NCBI GenBank assembly: GCA_001724265.1
Contig: MEDY01000378.1
Location: 1-29,618 of the forward strand
DNA length: 29,618 nucleotides
Source: Rhizaria sp. SCN 62-66
Lineage: Eukaryota > Rhizaria, unplaced
Direction of reading: 5' to 3'
Under the pieces are notes generated by a model that was not told the DNA's origin, made no database searches, and saw only the letters and a list, made by a program, of their open reading frames with translations. Shown in pieces: positions 10,484 to 21,403 of the stretch (the first letter of the stretch is position 1; each line of letters begins with the position of its first letter). The position numbers and the translations under genes are program-made.

Positions 10484-11598
10484 TCACTGTTCCTGGCAGT
10501 CGCTGAGCACGGCCTCGCAGCGCGCAGCCAGCGCGAACTCCTTTTCCAGCCCGGCCGCTGTGAGCGGCAGCACGCGCACGCGGCCCGCGCTCTTGGCCAC
10601 AGCCGAGCTGTTATTGTCACTGCCGCTGCCACTGCTATTGCTATTGGCATTGCCACCGCCGAGGAGGAGCGGGAGCTGGTCGATGGCCCGGCCGCGCGCA
10701 AACAGCATCACCGTGGGGACCTGCTTGGTGAACAGCGCAAGGTTGATGTTGTACCGCTGCGCCAGCGACGGGTCCGCGTCGACGTTCATCGCGTAGAAGC
10801 GCAGGTTTTCGGACGAGTAGCGCCGCGACAGTGCGTGGAACGACCGCAGGAACGCCTTTGACCGCGACGCTGCGGGCGAGTACAGCAACACGACCTGCTG
10901 AGGCGGCTGCGAGGGGTCCGCCAGCGTCTCAGCGGCGCCGGCGTCGCGCAGCACGGCGACGAGCGAGCGGGCGGGCACAAAGGGCGGCCGCTTCAGCAGG
11001 ACCGCGAAGACGAAGAGCGCGATGCCGTACCAACCGGCCAGGCGCGGCCACGCGAAGTAGGCCAGCAGCAGCACGGCCACGCGGAGCGGCATCAGCAAAT
11101 CGTAGAGGAAATGCTCGACGGTGATGGCGGTGCGCCAGCGGTAGCGGCCCCACAGGAAGAGAGTGATGTACACCTGGGCCTCCTGTTGTGATGCGACATG
11201 GAATAACACGAGGGATACAAATCTTGTTAGTGAGTTTGAATATAAAATTGTACAATATAACATTGTGACAACATATCACATAATATATTTGAAATTTGGA
11301 AACATATGCCTTGATTTGGCCGAGAAGTGCGTACGCGCGTGAGCCCGAGCCAGTCCGCCTGGGGCAGAGAGCCCAGCTCCTTAAGCAGAAACAGCCGCAC
11401 AGGGACCCAGGAGAGCACAACGATGTAGTTAAACGCAAACGCGGGCTCAAACAGGTAGCCCAGCACCATGTCGCGCAGCGTCTTGTCGTCGCGGTCGAGC
11501 GTGTGGCGCGGGCGCGCGCTCGCGGGGCTCGATGAGGCTTCAGACGGGGAAGACGATAGCATGCTGGCTGAGCTGTTGCCACTGCGGCGGGGCGGCAT
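10484..11598 (-). CDS. TMX2: TMX2-like thioredoxin-related transmembrane protein without active-site cysteines
   Basis: Thioredoxin-like membrane protein of the ER/MAM type. Exon 1 is 11598-11335 and exon 2 is 11182-10484, in phase 0, giving 320 residues and a TGA stop. The intron starts GTACGC and ends CAACAG. Exon 1 has a Ser-rich N-terminus and a hydrophobic stretch (FNYIVVLSWVPVRLFLL). Exon 2 aligns with TMX2 through RTAITVEHFLYDLL (human NRRSITVEQH), membrane segments at about 116-152, then KRPPF. The thioredoxin-like part (about 180-250) includes RYNINLALFTKQVPTVMLFARG, matching [22 protein letters not shown]. Where TMX2 has SNDC, this protein has SPAASRSKAF, so no redox cysteine remains. 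A Gly/Asn/Ser-rich insertion near 263-280 is lineage-specific. No ER-retention signal is evident at the C-terminus. Another divergent TMX family member is the main alternative. Confidence 0.85.
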
Positions 11599-12113
11599 GG
11601 ACACTAGAGGTGGCGAAAGGAAGTGAAATACAAATATGTTACGTGAGAGTATATGGAGTTGTCGGGACGTAGGTATATCACATAGGTGCTTGATTTTAAT
11701 GGCATGAGAAAGGTAAACATAAGTTGGCTAGTTCACTAACCGTTGGACGATCGACCTTCAGAAATCCTATTGTAGCGCTAGAAGATTGACATAATATGAC
11801 AATTAAAGGTCAGGTATGATAGAAACGCTATGCAGTAATAATGGTACACGCCGCCTGTCAGTATATGCGTTGATTAATGCAGCAAGCAGGCTTGTTTTGT
11901 GTGAGGATTGCGGATGCTCGGCTCGAGTCGGCGAAGCAATCGGCAAAAAAACAATCTCGCACTTCATCGCCTGGCCGCTATCGTCCGTTAATAAGCGACG
12001 CGTATAGAGATCAAAGGTATTACACTCATTTACAGCCATTTACAAAATAATACTTTCCCAGAAGCTTATCTTAGGTTTGTCGTATCCTTTTTGTTCTCGT
12101 CAAAGTCAAACGC
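11599..12113. promoter_or_regulatory. divergent intergenic region between TMX2-like and TrmJ-like genes
   Basis: These 515 nt are AT-rich and lie between two divergent starts, so they should contain both promoters. Only short spurious frames are present. No TATA box or tRNA-like box could be assigned with confidence. Confidence 0.4.
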
Positions 12114-14255
12114 ATGGAGCCTGCTGCGCCCGCACTACACGCGGCCGCCGCGTCGGCTGCCACGGCCACCTGCGAGTCCCTGCGTGCCGCGCTCTAGGCC
12201 GAGTCTCTGAAGGTTTTGCGTCTGCGCCACGACTACGAGCAGGCCTCGCAGCGCCTGCTCGCGATCCGCGCCAAGCTTGACAGCGCAACCAGCGCTGCCG
12301 AGGCCGACGCCGACGCAACTTTGCTCTCGGCCTCGTCCTCGCTCGTGTCGCCGCACCTGTCCACGGACTTGCGCGTGCATGTGACCGTTCCCAGCGCATT
12401 TTTACCACAAACCACATTTCCATCTGCTAATGAGAACAAGGATTGCGCGACCAGCAGCTCTAGCGCCAGCAGCTCGGACTCGAGCGCCAGTGCCAGCGCC
12501 AGCGCCAGCGCCACGCGCGCGGCCCCGACGGACCCGGGCTTCCTCCCGCGCGCGGCGAAGAAGGCGCGTGTGTTCTCGGTGGCGCGCCCGCGGCCCGACG
12601 GGCACCTGCTGTCTCAGCTCTGCGTCGTGCTCGTGCGCACCGAGGGCGGCGTCAACCTGGGCCAGATCTGCCGCACCGCTGCCAACCTGGGCGTCACCGA
12701 CGTGCGCCTTGTCGCGCCGGAGTGCGCGCCGCTGAGCGCCGACGCGCGCCGCTTTGCGCACCACGCGCTGCCGCTGCTGGCGCACCTGCCGACGTACGCG
12801 TCATTGTCGGCCGCGGTCCGCGACTGCGAGCTCATCGTCGGCACCTCAGGCAAGGACTGCGCGGGCCAGTTGCGCGGCGTCGCCTGGCTTGCGCCGCACG
12901 AGGTCCCCGCTGCCTGCCACAAGGCCGGCGTCTGGACCGGCGCCGTCCCCGCCGCCGCCGGCGACTCGGGTAGCAACAGTGGCGCCGGGAGCGCGAAGGA
13001 TAAGAACACTGTCATTGGTTCCCGCAAGAGTGCGGCGGCCTTCAACGGCGCCGCTGCTCTTGCTGCTGCCAACAACGCAAGCAACAGCAGTGGCGCGAAT
13101 GCTGATCAGCTGGCGATGACGACGGGCAATGTCAACAACATTGCCAACGTCAACGACTACAGCGACTGCGATGACAATGATAGCGACTGCGACAGCGACA
13201 CGGACAACGACGAGGACAGCGACGGTCACGACGATGACGCCAAGGAGACTGCCGCCAAGCGACGCGGCACGGGCGCGGACGCCGCGTGCCGCGGGCTCGA
13301 CGTCGTGGCGATGATCGAGCAGGCCCTCGCGCGCGGCGTGCCGACCCTGCGCTCGCGGCCGCGGCGGCGGTACCGCAGCCAGGGTCCGCGCGTGGCGCTC
13401 GTGTTCGGAAACGAGGCGGACGGCATGACGCTCGCGGAGCTGCGTCAGTGCTCCCACATGGTCACCATCCCCATGCGCGGCGCGTACCCCAGCATGAACC
13501 TCGCGCACGCCGTCACCGCCTGCCTCTTCGCCATCGAACACGCAGGGTGGCCTGCGGCGATCGCGGCCGCCGCTGGCGCCGCTACCAACGCCGCTGCTGC
13601 GCCGACGGGCATGAACACGACGACGCAGGTGAGCGTCCGCGACGGCTCTGAGGACGTCTGCCTGCCTCTCCCAGCAGCAGCGGCAGCGACGGTGGCCTCC
13701 TCAGCGGGCTCGGGCTCTGGCGCGGGTAACGGCGCTCCGCACACCGGCAGCGCGACTGCAGCGCTGCGCACGGTCGCCGTGGGCGGCGGCCACGCGCGGT
13801 CCGGCGCCGTGGCGCGCGCGGCGCCGCGCAGCCTGCTGGAACGGCTGCGGACGACGCTGGAGGCGACGCTGCACCGACTCGAGGCCGGCATGGCCGTCAC
13901 AAAGCCCGCGCAGCTGCACGCAATCACACAGCGCCTGCTGCGCACCGCCGCCGCGAGCAGCAGCAACGGCAGCAGCGACAGTGGCAGTGGCAGTGGCAGC
14001 GGCAGTTGCGCCGCGAACGAGAGCGCGACCGCCACAGCCTGCAGCGCCAAGGGCGGCTTCAGCGAGGCCGACGCGGGGTTCTGCCTGGGCGCGCTGCTGA
14101 CGCTGAATCAGCGGCTGGACGCGCTGGCCAACAAGAACTCCGGCGCTGCGGTGCCCCCTCTGGAGCTGGAGCGGTTCCAAGCGCTCGCGCTGGCCGCGGA
14201 CGTCGGCGCGGAGCTGCGGGCCAAGCCCACGCGCAGCACGGACGCGTTCAAGTGA
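12114..14255 (+). CDS. TrmJ-like SPOUT tRNA/rRNA 2'-O-methyltransferase with an in-frame UAG
   Basis: SpoU-class knotted methyltransferase, closest to bacterial TrmJ (Cm32/Um32 in tRNA). Starting at ATG 12114 (MEPAAPALHAAAAS), it has 713 codons and a TGA stop. Codon 28 (12195-12197) is TAG within a predicted helix, ESLRAAL-UAG-AESLKVLRLR. Motif 1 is near residues 167-195 (CVVLVRTEGGVNLGQICRTA). LIVGTS and the GVAWLAPHE segment follow. After an Asn/Asp-rich insertion of about 140 residues come VALVFGNEADGM (about 427) and the knot end AYPSMNLAHAVTAC. The C-terminal helical region (LLERLRTTLEATLHRLEAG, then LGALLTLNQRLDAL) matches the TrmJ tail. The first in-frame ATG after the TAG is past LIVGTS, so the domain cannot be made without decoding or splicing out the TAG. 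CTCTAG could mimic a 3' splice site, but I see no matching donor. Confidence 0.85.
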
Positions 14256-14932
14256 GAGAACATCAAGCGCACTAGCTTCACTTTATTTCACACGGTTACC
14301 TGCGGGCCGCGTATAGGCAATTATATAGCAGCTGTACTTTAAAACGCTTGACAGTGTCTTCGGGTCGATCAAGAGACTTCAGTGCCATTGCCATCCAAAG
14401 GCCCATAAGCGAAAACGACTGCAACTTCAAGTGATATAGGAAATATGTTGGATCAACAATACATTGTTAGCATGCGGCGTATCATTTTGAGTCCACCTAT
14501 GTTTGTCTTGTTCTTGAAGCAAATAAATTCGTTGAGATATCATCGCCTTAACATTACTGTACGTTCCGTGTCTCAAAAGCGACTCCACAGCTTGCTCGGT
14601 CTTGGTGGCGGACACCCACCACTCCGGCCAGTTTGCGTGTGTCAAAGCGCCATAATAAGACCCGGGATTATTCGTCCAATCTTAATGCTGACGATGTAAA
14701 GCGAATGATTTCTTTGTTTTGTTTCAATTTTTCTTTTTATATTCTTCGAAGCCGCGATTATCTTGCTATCCTGGACACTCGATGCGCCGCACTGGCCCAT
14801 GCTCGCAACCCAAACGTTGCGTGTCCGGTTTTCTGACATAACTCTCTGAAACAAAGTCCATTGTGGTGAATATATGCGTTAAACAGTTCTAACTACACTA
14901 AAACATGTAATTGTGCTTTTTTTCATGATTAG
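14256..14932. other. intergenic region between TrmJ-like and PRMT3 genes
   Basis: These 677 nt lie between two plus-strand genes. AATAAA at 14522-14527 may end the TrmJ-like transcript. The PRMT3 start is preceded by a T-rich run ending in gattag just before ATG, which resembles a 3' splice site; an upstream noncoding exon is possible. Otherwise I see nothing. Confidence 0.4.
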
Positions 14933-17210
14933 ATGAGTGACAGCGACTCTGATTACGTTTCCGACGACGGTGAGCGCTGGGATGGTTGGGACGAGAACAA
15001 CACCGAGTCCTCCGCCCCAATCCAGGACCTTGTTGCCCCTGAGAACACCCACGCCTCTGCGTCCGCCTTCTTTTCTGCCACCAAGGCCGCGTACGACATC
15101 GACATCCTGGCCTACTTTGCTGAGGAGAAGCTCGACTTGTATGACCGCATGCGCGCTATTAACACCCTGCGCCGCACAGCCGCCGGGGGCTCCGTGGCGC
15201 CCGCTGCGCTGCTGACCCACCTCAAGACGACCACTGCGGCGTGGCGCGGCACGGATGACGCGCTGCTGCCCGCCGTGGAGGCGGACGCGCTCCTGCAGTG
15301 GCTCGTTGAGGTCGGCCACGGCGCCGACTACGACGACTCGGACGACGACGCCGACGCCGACCCCGCCGACGGTGGCAACGCCTACGGCAAGGACACGACG
15401 ACGGTGCCCGAGCCCGCGGAGGAGGAGCGCGCGGAGACGGTCCCCGCGGCGGCGCTGCGCGCGAGCGTGCACGAGTCGCGCGCGCTGCGGCAGCAGGTGG
15501 ACGAGCTGCGTGAGGTGGTTGCGCGCATGACCGCCACGCTCCAGGACTTCGCGCAGCACGCCGCCGTCAACGCAGACGGCGCCGCGGCGGGCACTAGCGC
15601 TGCTGGCGCTGCTAGCGTGGCGTCACTGGGCGAGCGACTGCCGGGCGTGCCGCGCGACGACCTCAAGGCCAACGACGCGTCCTACTTCTCGGGCTACTCG
15701 CAGCGCGGCATCCACGAGGTGATGCTTAAGGACAAGATCCGCACCGAGAGTTACCGCGACGCGATGCTGGCGCGCGCTGAGGAGCTGTTCAAGGACAAGG
15801 TAGTGCTCGACGTCGGCTGCGGCTCGGGTATCCTGACCATGTTCGCCGCGCGCGCCGGTGCCAAGCTCTGCATCGGCGTCGACGCCGCCGACATCATCGA
15901 CAAGACGCGCACGATTGTCGCCACCAACGGGCTGGCGGACCGCGTGAAGCTCGTCAAGGGCAAGGTCGAGGAGGTGACGCTGCCCGCGGGCGCCGAGGCC
16001 GTCGACATTATCGTCTCTGAATGGATGGGCTACTTCCTGCTCTACGAGTCGATGCTGCCCTCGGTGCTGTACGCCCGCGACAAGTGGCTGCGCCGTAAGG
16101 ACGGCCGCTCCGCCTACCAGCACTGCCTCGACCGCGCCGGCGTCACGCCCGCGGCCTACGCCACCACGCCCGCGAGCGTCTACAGCGCCGCCGAAAGCTA
16201 CACGAACGAGATTGAGTTCGCGACAGGCAGCTTCCTCTTCCCCGACTCGAGCCGCATGTTCGTGGCCGGTGTCGACACGCGCGCGCTCCGCGCCGACCGC
16301 CAGTGCTTCTGGCGCGACGTCTACGGCTTTGACATGTCCGCGCTCATGACGCCCGATGAGGCGTTTCCCGGCGAGTCGGTCGACGTGCTCGAGGCCGGCG
16401 ACGCCTGCCGCGTCACCGACGAGTGCGGCCTCCAGGTACGGCGACATCATAAAGTTGACAACATGGAAATGAGGGAAGTCATCACAAGTGATGGACTGAT
16501 ATGATATATTCATGACACGTTCTATATTTTTGCGTATATTTTTATTCTATTTTATTGCTTTTTTTCTGTTTCTCAATCGTATATGTTATTGAATCATGAC
16601 TGAGTATTTCTATCTGACCCAAGTTGTTGCTTTCTACCGCTCTATTCTTTTCCTCACTTTCTATTGCATATCTCCTTTCCTCCCTTCTCAGGCGTTCGAC
16701 CTGCAGACCGTCGCGTCCGCGCAGCTTGACTTTGTGTCGCACGTGACGCTCACGGCGACCAAGGACGACGCCGTTGAGGCCTTCGCCGTCTGGTTCGACA
16801 CCGTCTTCTCCTCGGCCGCGCGCCGCCCCTCCGGCGCGGCCCCTGCGTCGCCGGTGCACCGCGGGCCCGCACCCGGCGAGGGCGACTTTGCGTCCGCGGC
16901 GGCCGTACGCGCGCTCGACGGTTCCGTGGTGCTGGACACAGCCTTCAGCGAGCCGCCGACGCACTGGAAGCAGTCAGTCTTCCGCCTCTCGCGCGTGTGC
17001 AGCGTCAGGGCGGGCGACAAGATTGAGCTCGTTCTCAAGGCCACGCGCCGCAGCACGAACCACCGCCACTACAACGTCGAGGTGTTCTACACGCTGCGGC
17101 CCGCGGCGGGCGGCGCGGCGGCGGCGAAGCCCGCGGGCAAGCCTGACCCTCTCAACACTGAGTGGGCCGAGCCCAACGTCGAGTACCAGCAGATGTACTC
17201 GCTCCAGTAA
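14933..17210 (+). CDS. PRMT3: protein arginine methyltransferase 3, zinc finger degenerate
   Basis: Type I protein arginine methyltransferase of the PRMT3 branch, cytosolic, whose best-known substrate is ribosomal protein uS5 (RPS2). Exon 1 is 14933-16435 and exon 2 is 16692-17210, phase 0, giving 673 residues and a TAA stop. The intron starts GTACGG and ends TTCTCAG. SAM-binding motif I is VLDVGCGSGILTMFAARAGA near residue 290. The double-E loop SEWMGYFLLYESM is near 362. The THW loop THWKQSVF is near 591. The PRMT3 lead-in SYFSGYSQRGIHEVMLKDKIRTESY fits the family, as does a coiled coil before it. The N-terminal segment aligns with the PRMT3 C2H2 finger (AYDIDILAYFAEEKLDLYDRMRAIN), but every zinc ligand is gone and the first 200 residues contain no cysteine. 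Insertions after KWLRR and in the C-terminal barrel add about 140 residues over human PRMT3. Confidence 0.93.
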
Positions 17211-17930
17211 GCGGGCGAGGCCGTCGGCGATCAAACGAGGCAGTTCGCCTGCCAGCCAATGTGCTTGCAAACGAGTGAGCGAGTGGTGAGCGAGTTGGAT
17301 AAGGTGTAACTGTCGCGCTCATGCTGTGCTGCTGCGCTTGTGTAATATGTAGTGACAATTTTGTTTCTAACCTAGGATGAGTGCCTCGTTCTCTAATGAC
17401 ATTATATACGTACGTATGTAGTGAATAAATCTGTGTTTAGTTTTGGTATTGTAAGTTGAATAGTTGAAAAGATCTTAATACAAGTAAGTACCGATAGAAA
17501 CCTTTAATTGACATCGCGCATGTTGCAAGGCATCAAAGGTTTACTCAAGATTTGGATCAAATCACCTCAGTTTGTCAAATAGAATGGTTTCTAAAATGTT
17601 ATTTCTCATTTTTGCAATCACAACTGGTCTGTATTTCAACCCATACTCAATGTTTGTGCTTTTGGTCATGCAGCTGTAGTGTGTTAGCTCAGCCTGCGCC
17701 GACGTGGTGCCTAAGAAATGAAGCAGACACTCCCGTGATAGCTTTATGGTTAAAGATGGGTTAGCTAGGATAACCCAGTTTTCCAATCAACTATCTCTAC
17801 CGTTCTAAAACGGAGACGATGATGCACTTTGTTTTCTACGAGTATTTGCATTCCAAATAATATCACTCCTCTCTCCCAACCCTCCTTTCGCGCACTCACT
17901 ACATCATCTCATAACACGTGTAGAACGTGC
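17211..17930. other. intergenic region between PRMT3 and the TRIM-like gene
   Basis: These 720 AT-rich nt include AATAAA at 17424-17429, a likely PRMT3 poly(A) signal. Just before the first certain exon of the TRIM-like gene is a pyrimidine-rich run ending in GTGTAG (17918-17923). Its paralogue has TTTAG at the equivalent place, so an unplaced upstream exon is possible. Confidence 0.4.
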
Positions 17931-20727
17931 ATGACAAGCAAAGCGTCAGTTTGCGCGTTTTGCAGCAAGAATATTCGGTCTCTTATTGGAGTCCGCTCCG
18001 CACGCATCTGTGAGGCTTGCTTGCAGGTACGGATCCAAACGCTCGCGCACAAGCAGCTTGCTTCACAACCTTTAAATCTTCTCAAACTCACCTTTATTCA
18101 CCTCATTTGTCGTGTTTCAGCAATGCCACTTGCTTTTTGCAAACTCTTACCTAGTCCATGTCTGCTTCTGTGCGCGCTCGCCCCGATTACCAATGAAATG
18201 CAGGCTGAGAACGCAGTGCAAGGTTTCGCCTCGTCATCGTCATCATCGTTTTCGGCCACCCAAGCAGCGACTCCCGCGCTGCGTACCCCTCACGTACGTC
18301 CTTGTCTGTGACGTCGATATGTCACATTCGCTAGTAGATTTTAGCCGCCTGGTCATATTGTTCTCATGCTACAGTCAACAGGCTACGTATACTCTTTGCC
18401 CCTCATCCTTTTCTTCGACTCCCCGATTTGTCCATGTGCAGTTCTGTCATAAGCACGGCGAACCTGTACCAATTTCGTTCTGGTGCGAGACATGCGCCGT
18501 TGTGTTCTGTGGCCACTGTGCATTTCTCAACAGCTATCACACCGGACACTCGATCAACTCCGTGGCCAGCAAGCACGCAGAGCTGCGTGCGCACGCGGCC
18601 ACGCTCACTCCGCGCATTGCCACGCTTGCGAAGCAACTGGAGGAAGAGACTGCGCTTACAGCCACGCTGCGCAAACGCGCCGAGGCGTTGCAAACTGAGT
18701 TGCAAGCTCGCGCTGCATCCTTTAGCGAGCTTGCAGTTGCGCCGTACACTGCCCAGCTTGAGCTACTGAAGACGTTCATGACACAAACGGCAGCGCGCGA
18801 GACCAAGGCGCTCGCGAACGCGCACAAAACGCTCGGATCTATTGACAACTTTAAGGATGCACTCAGTATCGCGCGCTTGCACCGCATTCTGTTCCGCCCA
18901 CCTGGCCCAGAGCCCGGGGACGGTGCCGACGGCGCTAGCGAACCGCGCAGTCTGGCGTACACACCGTGGGCCACTGCGCGCGCCGCGTTTGAGGCAGCGC
19001 TGACGGACGCGGTGGAGACTGTGACGCCGCGCACTGCCGTCTGCGAGGTCGAGGTGCCCCTCTCCGCGCTGGCGTCGTCTGCTGCTGCGGTGGAGCTGGG
19101 CACGGCGGAGCTGTGCGGCGTGGCGTTCGTCTGCCGCGTCCGCCGCGGCTGCAGCTGCGGCGCCGCTCCTCTCGTGCTTGCTGTGGAAGGGTCAGACGCA
19201 AGTTGCGCGCTGGCGCCGTGTACGTGTGCGATTGTGGGTGAAGTCGAGGCGCGCACCGCCTCTGACGCCCTTGCAGCGCGCTACAACGAGTGCGCGGCGC
19301 GTGCGAAAGCAGTTGCGGAACTAATTGACACCGAGGACGCTGACGACAATGATGACGATGATGCTAGGGAAAATGGCGCTGCGGCCGTTGCGCGCAACGG
19401 CAGTGATTCCAAAGACACAGTGTTTGGCACTGTACACGTCGAGTTTGCGGTTGCTGGCGCTGCTGATCAAGCCACCTACAAGTGCAATGTGATGCTCACA
19501 GACCCAAACAAGCGCGTTACCTCTGTTGCGCTTGCGAAGCACGCTGAGCTCATGGGCGGCAGCATTGCGAACGTCCGCGTGCGCTGCACTGTCGCCTTTC
19601 CCGACCTTTTTCATCAGGCGCGCGCGCTGCAGCTGTCCACAGATGCGCTGTCACATGACTTCGCCGCGGCACAGCGGGCGCTAGCGCAGGGCAGCGCCGC
19701 TGCGGCGGCGGAGCTCGCAAGCAGTGTGCAACAGGCTGATGAGCTGCGCCGAAAGTTTGACGCGTTCGTAGACTTGCAACGGTTTGCGAAATCGGACGAT
19801 GTTTTCAACAAGGAGCTTCTTGACGCGTTCAACAAGCATGTTGCGCATGTTCTTGAGAGCGGAGGCTATCCTATCATATGCCGGAATGTGGAAAACGCCC
19901 GTCTTAGGGAATCACACTGCCGATTTAAATGTAAAACCCCTGCTCCTGCGTGGACCAGCGGCGCACCTTCAACATCTTTGACAGCACTGCAAACCAAGGC
20001 ACGTGAGCATATCCTTGCCTACGCAGGCACCGCTATTGGGCTGAAGCACATCACGTCAGATGTGGTGATGACGGCGTCCTATCACACTCAACACGCGGGT
20101 CTTCAGGAGTACACTATTGTCATTCGACTTGACGACAAAAAGACTCCGTGCAATGCTGCTCACTTTCGCATTGCAGCAAATGCCAAAATATTATGTGATG
20201 CAATCCACAAGTGCTTTGCCCCCCCAGACCAGCTGGGTACTGTGCTGCCATTTATCACGATGTCCAGCTGCTGCGTTTCCGGTCCGATCACCGTGCCTCC
20301 GGGCGATATTCTCTACGGGGAGATCTCATCTCCTGTGGATGCTGGCGCTGACGAACATATATACCCTTTGGGGACTGTAATGATGTGTGCTAATATTATT
20401 CTTGATCCTAAAAACACGGATCATTAGACCCTGTTTTGGAGGTGTAACTCACAATCGCAAAAGTATGATCATTTAGGCTATGATGGCGTTTTTTCAGGCA
20501 CGACCAGCATACCTTGGTTCATCATCACGGAGCCCTGTGCAGCGAACCTTCTCCCTGGTGGTGTTGTCCCCGTTGGACGCGTGCTGTCCTGTGTGTTGGG
20601 ACAGACTCCGTCGACGGACGACTTCGGCGACGCGCTCTTTAAAGCTGACAATACTCAGTGGTTTAGCGAGTACTGCAAGCGTCCATGTCACCCCTCAGTT
20701 CATTTCAAGCTATTTTGGAAGCGATGA
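17931..20727 (+). CDS. TRIM-like B-box / coiled-coil protein with an in-frame UAG
   Basis: Exons: 17931-18026, 18204-18293, 18442-20727. Introns start GTACGG and GTACGT and end TGCAG. Exon 1 encodes a small finger, C-x2-C-x15-C-x2-C, followed by LQ. Exon 2 is a Ser/Ala-rich linker. Exon 3 opens with a B-box (residues 64-98): C64, H67, C77, C80, C85, C88, H95, H98. A long coiled coil follows (about 105-190), then an unrecognised middle region, a second helical stretch (about 465-520) and a C-terminal domain I do not recognise. TAG at 20425-20427 is followed by 99 more in-frame codons before TGA; that tail is conserved in the paralogue at 22130-22300. Total is about 823 residues with UAG as sense. 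There is no RING, so ubiquitin-ligase activity should not be assumed. The start is uncertain: ATG 17931 is the first in-frame ATG, but an upstream exon is possible. Confidence 0.72.
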
Positions 20728-20728
20728 G

Positions 20729-20878
20729 GTACTAGTACTTCAACATCCACATATATTGCTTTCTCCACTAGTTTATGGGCCAAAACCACGCAGAAGGAGT
20801 TTCTGCGTGGTGACTATCACGCTTGTAATCAATTACAAGCGACTAGTCAGAGGAATTTACACTCTTAATTGTAAAATT
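20729..20878. repeat. cluster of palindromes and hairpins
   Basis: Directly after the TRIM-like stop lie a perfect 10-bp palindrome GTACTAGTAC (20729-20738), a hairpin at 20786-20810 (10-bp perfect stem CCACGCAGAA, 5-nt loop), a hairpin at 20820-20841 (10-bp perfect stem CGCTTGTAAT, 2-nt loop), an overlapping palindrome GACTAGTC (20841-20848), and a hairpin at 20854-20878 (AATTTACA pairing with TGTAAAATT, one bulge, 8-nt loop). The role is unknown; mobile-element termini or a 3'-end processing region are possible. Confidence 0.75.
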
Positions 20879-20939
20879 TATCTTGGTGTGCAACGCCGTT
20901 TGTACTTTTCAAGAATCAGAACCATTTTTTTCCAAAATG

Positions 20940-21403
20940 ATCTGTGTCGCATGCCATCACGCGCGCGCATCGCTCACGTACCGGCTACATCGTCAAAGTC
21001 GACGGTACGCCCATCGCATGGCGTTGGTGTTCGAGTGGCTCGGTTGCAGGACCAGCGGCCCGGTGCGCGCGTCCACCGACAACCTGCCCACGGTGCCGTT
21101 GGGCGTGTTCGAAGGCAAGCCCGTCGTGCCCGGAGCCGAGGATCACACTGCCGTGGTCCGCCCCAATGCCAAGTTGCAGACTTGTGCCGAGGTCCGGCTC
21201 AAGCGCGCAGTCAAGGCTAGCACGACATCCGGCGTTGGTGCTGCCGGCGACGAGGGGCCGTGGCGTTAGCCTAACCGACGCGGGAAGGCCCGAACATAAG
21301 CGTGTGCAGTTTCCGTTGTTTTGAAACCATGCGTTTCTATATGTCTTTTTAAATGGTGGTACTTCGCGCGTACGAATTGATCCAAGGCTCACGCGTGGGG
21401 GAG
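20940..21403 (+). mobile_element. possible remnant of a Copia-type retrotransposon 3' end
   Basis: At 20985-21025 one frame reads RSRTGYIVKVDGTPIAWR, similar to the start of the Ty1/Copia RNase H domain (R-S-x-x-GY-x-F-x-x-x-G-x-P-I-S-W). The frame then drifts into unrecognisable, frameshifted sequence. About 370 nt later is the purine tract GTGGGGGAG (21395-21403), directly followed by TGTTGA, the usual Copia polypurine tract and LTR start. The spacing suits the end of a pol gene. No intact reverse transcriptase or integrase is in the window, so it would be a decayed fragment. Confidence 0.3.

Noticed and set aside
14440-14570. Second LTR-like fragment (AATAAATTCGTTGAGATAT resembles 21604-21622)
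   Set aside because: Only about 20 nt are similar, with no LTR ends or polypurine tract; may be chance.
15623-16513. 296-codon minus-strand frame opposite PRMT3
   Set aside because: Complement of the catalytic domain of PRMT3, whose motifs are unmistakable on plus.
20883-21269. 128-codon plus-strand frame in the intergenic region
   Set aside because: Not recognisable and overlapped by a frame with an RNase H-like motif; more likely decayed element sequence than a gene.
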